Assembly (NCBI RefSeq): GCF_002885975.1
Contig: NZ_POSP01000003.1
Coordinates: 2,666,001 to 2,730,000 of the forward strand
Source of the DNA: Paucibacter aquatile
GTDB lineage: Bacteria; Pseudomonadota; Gammaproteobacteria; Burkholderiales; Burkholderiaceae_C
Direction: 5' to 3'
Length of the DNA stretch: 64,000 bases
Made by a program: the position numbers and the translations under genes. Shown in pieces: positions 61,645 through 64,000 of the stretch (the first letter of the stretch is position 1; every line of letters starts with the position of its first letter). The notes beneath the pieces were generated by a model. The model ran no database searches, was not told where the DNA came from, and was given only the letters and a program-made list of their open reading frames with translations.

Positions 61645-63900
61645 TCAGAACAGGGCCTTGAACTGCAGGCCGTAGGTGCGCGGGTCGTTGATGAAACCGG
61701 TCAGGTTGTTGAAGGCGATCGCGCCGTTGACCACCACCTTGTTGGTGATGTTGCGACCGAACGCAGCCACCTCGTACTTGCCGTTGTTCCAGATGTAGCC
61801 GACGCGCACGCCACCTTCCAGCAGGGACTTGCCGGTGAACTCCACCGAGGGCAGCAGGAAGAAGTTGATCTTCGAGCGGTAGGCCCAGTCGGTGTAGACA
61901 AACACCTCGCTGCCGTCGGCCAGGGGAACGCCGTAGCGGGCGGTCATGTTGGCAATCCACTTGGGGGCATTGGGCAGGGGATTGCCATAGAGGCTGTAGC
62001 GGCCCTGGCCATCGGGCGTGCCGATGGGGATGGCGCCGCTGCCAGGGCGCAGGTCGGAAAGGCTGGCGTCCTTGATCTTGGTGTCGTTGTAGCTGGCACC
62101 CAGGGTCAGCATCAGGTTCTCGGTGGGCAGAAGATCGAGGTTGATCTCGAAGCCCTGGCCGGTGGCCTTGCTGGCATTGAGCAGGGTGTTGGTGTTGCTG
62201 GTCGAGCCCACCGCCGTCAGCTGCTGGTCCTTGACCTTGTAGGAAAAGACATTGGCCGACAGACGGGCGCGGCGCTGCCAGAAGTCGCTCTTGATGCCCA
62301 GTTCGAAGGACGTGACGTTCTCCGGGCGTGCCTTGCTCTGCGCACCGAAACCGTCGGCCGGGTAGATCGAGGCCGCGCGGAAGCCGGTGGCCACGCGGGC
62401 ATAAAGGTTGGTGTCGCGGCTGAGGCTGTAGGTACCGGAAACGTCCCAGTTGACCTTGTTGTCGTCGGTCTCGGCGCTGGTGCCCGCGGTGTCGATGACC
62501 TTGCCGGTGGTGGCCAGGGTCTTCTTGTCGTTGGTGTAGCGAAGGCCGGCGCGCAGTTTCAGCTCGGGCGTGACTTCGTAGTTGACCGAACCGAACAAGG
62601 CCCAGGCTTTGTTGGTCTGGCGCGTGCTGACCAAAGGCGGCACGGCCACCGTGTAGTCGTACGACTCCATGGTGTAGCGCTCATCGAAGAAGTAGGCGCC
62701 ACCCTGCCAGCGCAGCGGGCCGGCGGCGTTCGACTCCAGGCGCAATTCCTGGGTCAGCTGGCGGTGGTCACGCAGCGCGTCCGAGGTTTCGACCGGGAAG
62801 AACACTTCGCCTTCCTTGTCGTAAGGCGGCAGCTTGAAGTTGCTGGGGATGACCCGCAAGATGTAACCGCCGTCCACGTCGGCGCGGCTGAAGGGCTGCA
62901 CCGTCTCGATGGCCGTGATCGAGTGCAGGGTCAGGTCGCCCATCACCCACTTGAGCTTGGCGCTGCCGCCGGTGGCGTGCAGGCGCTGCTCGTTCTTGCC
63001 ATCGATGTACATCTTGGCCGGGTCGAAGCCGGCGACCAGCTCGTTGCTGCCCGGCTTGATGATGCTGGAGCGGAACATGCGTGGCGAGCCGTCCAGCTCG
63101 CGGTTGTGCACATTGAACAGGGCGCTGAAGGTCTTGCTCGGCTCGTACAGGGCCTGGATGCGCACGGCGCGGTCGTCATAGCCTTCGGTGGCCGGGGTCT
63201 GGGCATTGGGCACCTGGTTCTTGACCCAGTCGTCACGGTGCTGCACCTGGGCCGAGATGCGTGCGGCCCACTCGCCGCTCAGCGGCAGGTTGAAAGCACC
63301 TTCGAGGTTGCTGGTGCCGTAGGTGCCGTAGGAGAAGCTGGCATAGCCTTCCTGCTTCTTGCCCGGCTTGACCGAATCGAACTTGACCACGCCGGCCGGC
63401 GTGTTGCGGCCGAACAGCGTGCCTTGCGGGCCGGCGATCACTTCCACGTTCTTGACGTCGAAGACCGGGAAGCCCTTCAAGATGGGGTTCTCCTGCACCA
63501 CGTCGTCATAAATCAGCGAGACGGGCTGCGAGGCATTGAGGCGGAAATCGGTGTTGCCGTAGCCGCGGATGTAGAAGCGGGGGAAGGCGCGGCCGAAGGA
63601 CGACTCGATGTTCAGGCTGGGCACGCGGCCGGACAGAAAGCGCACGTCCTGGCCGCTGGAGTTCAGCACATCGAGCTTCTCGCCGCTGATGGCGGAGACG
63701 GCATTGGGCACGTCCTTGATGTTCTCGGTGCGGCGCTCGGCGGTGATGACCACCGTCTCCAGCTTGCTCTTGTCGGACTTGGCCGCGCCTGCGTCCTCTG
63801 AGGTCTGCGCCAGCGCAGAGCTCAGGGGCCAGGCGGCCAGCACCAGGCCGAGCGCCAAGGTCAAACGAGAGGGAGACTGAACCGGGAACTGCGCTTTCAT
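61645..63900 (-). CDS. TonB-dependent outer-membrane receptor
   Basis: 751 residues. Signal peptide ends ...LSSALAQ (about 31). The plug domain (about 48-165) has LETVVITAERRTENIKDVPNAVSAISGEKL, VRFLSGRVPSLNIESSFGRAFPRFYIRGYGNTDFR and NVEVIAGPQGTLFGRNTPAGVVKFDS. The barrel runs to the C-terminal end RTYGLQFKALF with terminal Phe. The LFGRNTPAG form groups it with receptors of the CirA/FyuA-like sphingomonad and Burkholderiales type whose ligands range from siderophores to sugars and B12; none can be picked. No regulator or transporter is adjacent within the window. Confidence 0.93.
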   Translation of the reverse strand: MKAQFPVQSPSRLTLALGLVLAAWPLSSALAQTSEDAGAAKSDKSKLETVVITAERRTENIKDVPNAVSAISGEKLDVLNSSGQDVRFLSGRVPSLNIESSFGRAFPRFYIRGYGNTDFRLNASQPVSLIYDDVVQENPILKGFPVFDVKNVEVIAGPQGTLFGRNTPAGVVKFDSVKPGKKQEGYASFSYGTYGTSNLEGAFNLPLSGEWAARISAQVQHRDDWVKNQVPNAQTPATEGYDDRAVRIQALYEPSKTFSALFNVHNRELDGSPRMFRSSIIKPGSNELVAGFDPAKMYIDGKNEQRLHATGGSAKLKWVMGDLTLHSITAIETVQPFSRADVDGGYILRVIPSNFKLPPYDKEGEVFFPVETSDALRDHRQLTQELRLESNAAGPLRWQGGAYFFDERYTMESYDYTVAVPPLVSTRQTNKAWALFGSVNYEVTPELKLRAGLRYTNDKKTLATTGKVIDTAGTSAETDDNKVNWDVSGTYSLSRDTNLYARVATGFRAASIYPADGFGAQSKARPENVTSFELGIKSDFWQRRARLSANVFSYKVKDQQLTAVGSTSNTNTLLNASKATGQGFEINLDLLPTENLMLTLGASYNDTKIKDASLSDLRPGSGAIPIGTPDGQGRYSLYGNPLPNAPKWIANMTARYGVPLADGSEVFVYTDWAYRSKINFFLLPSVEFTGKSLLEGGVRVGYIWNNGKYEVAAFGRNITNKVVVNGAIAFNNLTGFINDPRTYGLQFKALF

Positions 63901-64000
63901 GCGGGGAACTCCAAAAAACCCAAAAGGGCGACTGAGATGAATCTGCGAGAAGCAAGGCTCAAAGCCTGCGCCGAGGCCGCTTCTCGAAACGTTGGAATCT

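Noticed and set aside
60955..63801. A 948-codon plus-strand frame across pyrE and the TonB receptor
   Set aside because: It spans two well-supported genes and the terminator between them, antisense to both.
63937..64000. A plus-strand frame MNLREARLKACAEAASRNVGI running off the window
   Set aside because: Only 21 codons are visible, and it lies in the leader region of the TonB receptor. It cannot be supported without the sequence to the right.

Overview
The window is 64 kb of high-GC (mid to high 60s percent by eye) bacterial chromosome with dense, short-spaced genes and strong G/C preference at third codon positions. Gene content and order (mreBCD-mrdA-rodA facing gatCAB, recA-recX, sucCD preceded by a DUF2889 gene, kdsD-kdsC-lptC) point to a betaproteobacterium of the order Burkholderiales, plausibly the Roseateles/Paucibacter/Rubrivivax neighbourhood. 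I see no rRNA, tRNA, insertion sequence, prophage or CRISPR array.

Layout. 1-1.6 kb: the end of a NarL-type regulator, a CAP-domain secreted protein and a small lipoprotein. 1.6-11.3 kb (minus strand): one compact, non-canonical type II secretion / type IV pilus-like gene set in transcription order gspG, gspF, gspE, gspL-like, gspM/PilO-like, gspC/PilP-like, secretin gspD, then three extra pseudopilins. Its secretin is a lipoprotein with an added C-terminal cohesin-like domain. 11.7-19.1 kb: glutamate dehydrogenase, a YciI protein, the Kdo/LPS-export genes kdsD-kdsC-lptC coupled to a short-chain dehydrogenase, and a large DUF5916 outer-membrane-type protein. 19.2-26.3 kb: glycine-rich RRM protein, a multi-pass membrane protein, a BtuF-like metal-cofactor binding protein, MarC, a GMC oxidoreductase, an M17 aminopeptidase, a thioredoxin-like protein and a 54-codon orphan ORF. 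26.4-35.6 kb: SWIM-SNF2 helicase, two orphan membrane proteins, the tRNA-modifying DTW protein TapT, a B12-binding radical SAM enzyme and a TIGR03790 lipoprotein. 35.6-42.9 kb: a 0.5 kb non-coding stretch with a palindrome and a strong terminator hairpin ahead of a TauE/SafE permease, an HDOD protein, a diguanylate cyclase, and an operon terC - Ser/Thr kinase - PP2C phosphatase - tandem FHA protein. 43-50.3 kb: DUF2889-sucC-sucD, recA-recX under a LexA box, and a two-component system. 50.3-64 kb: the rod-shape operon, gatCAB, pyrE with a DUF4124 gene, and a TonB-dependent receptor.

How it fits together. Most genes are housekeeping: cell-wall elongation, TCA succinyl-CoA synthetase, SOS recombination, Asn/Gln-tRNA amidotransferase, pyrimidine synthesis. 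The parts that go beyond housekeeping are the unusual secretion cluster, the kinase/phosphatase/FHA signalling operon headed by TerC, the TIGR03790 lipoprotein with its regulatory intergenic region, and a sharply bounded low-GC mosaic patch inside gatB that looks like a recombination tract. All functional calls come from motif and family recognition by eye; no database search was run.
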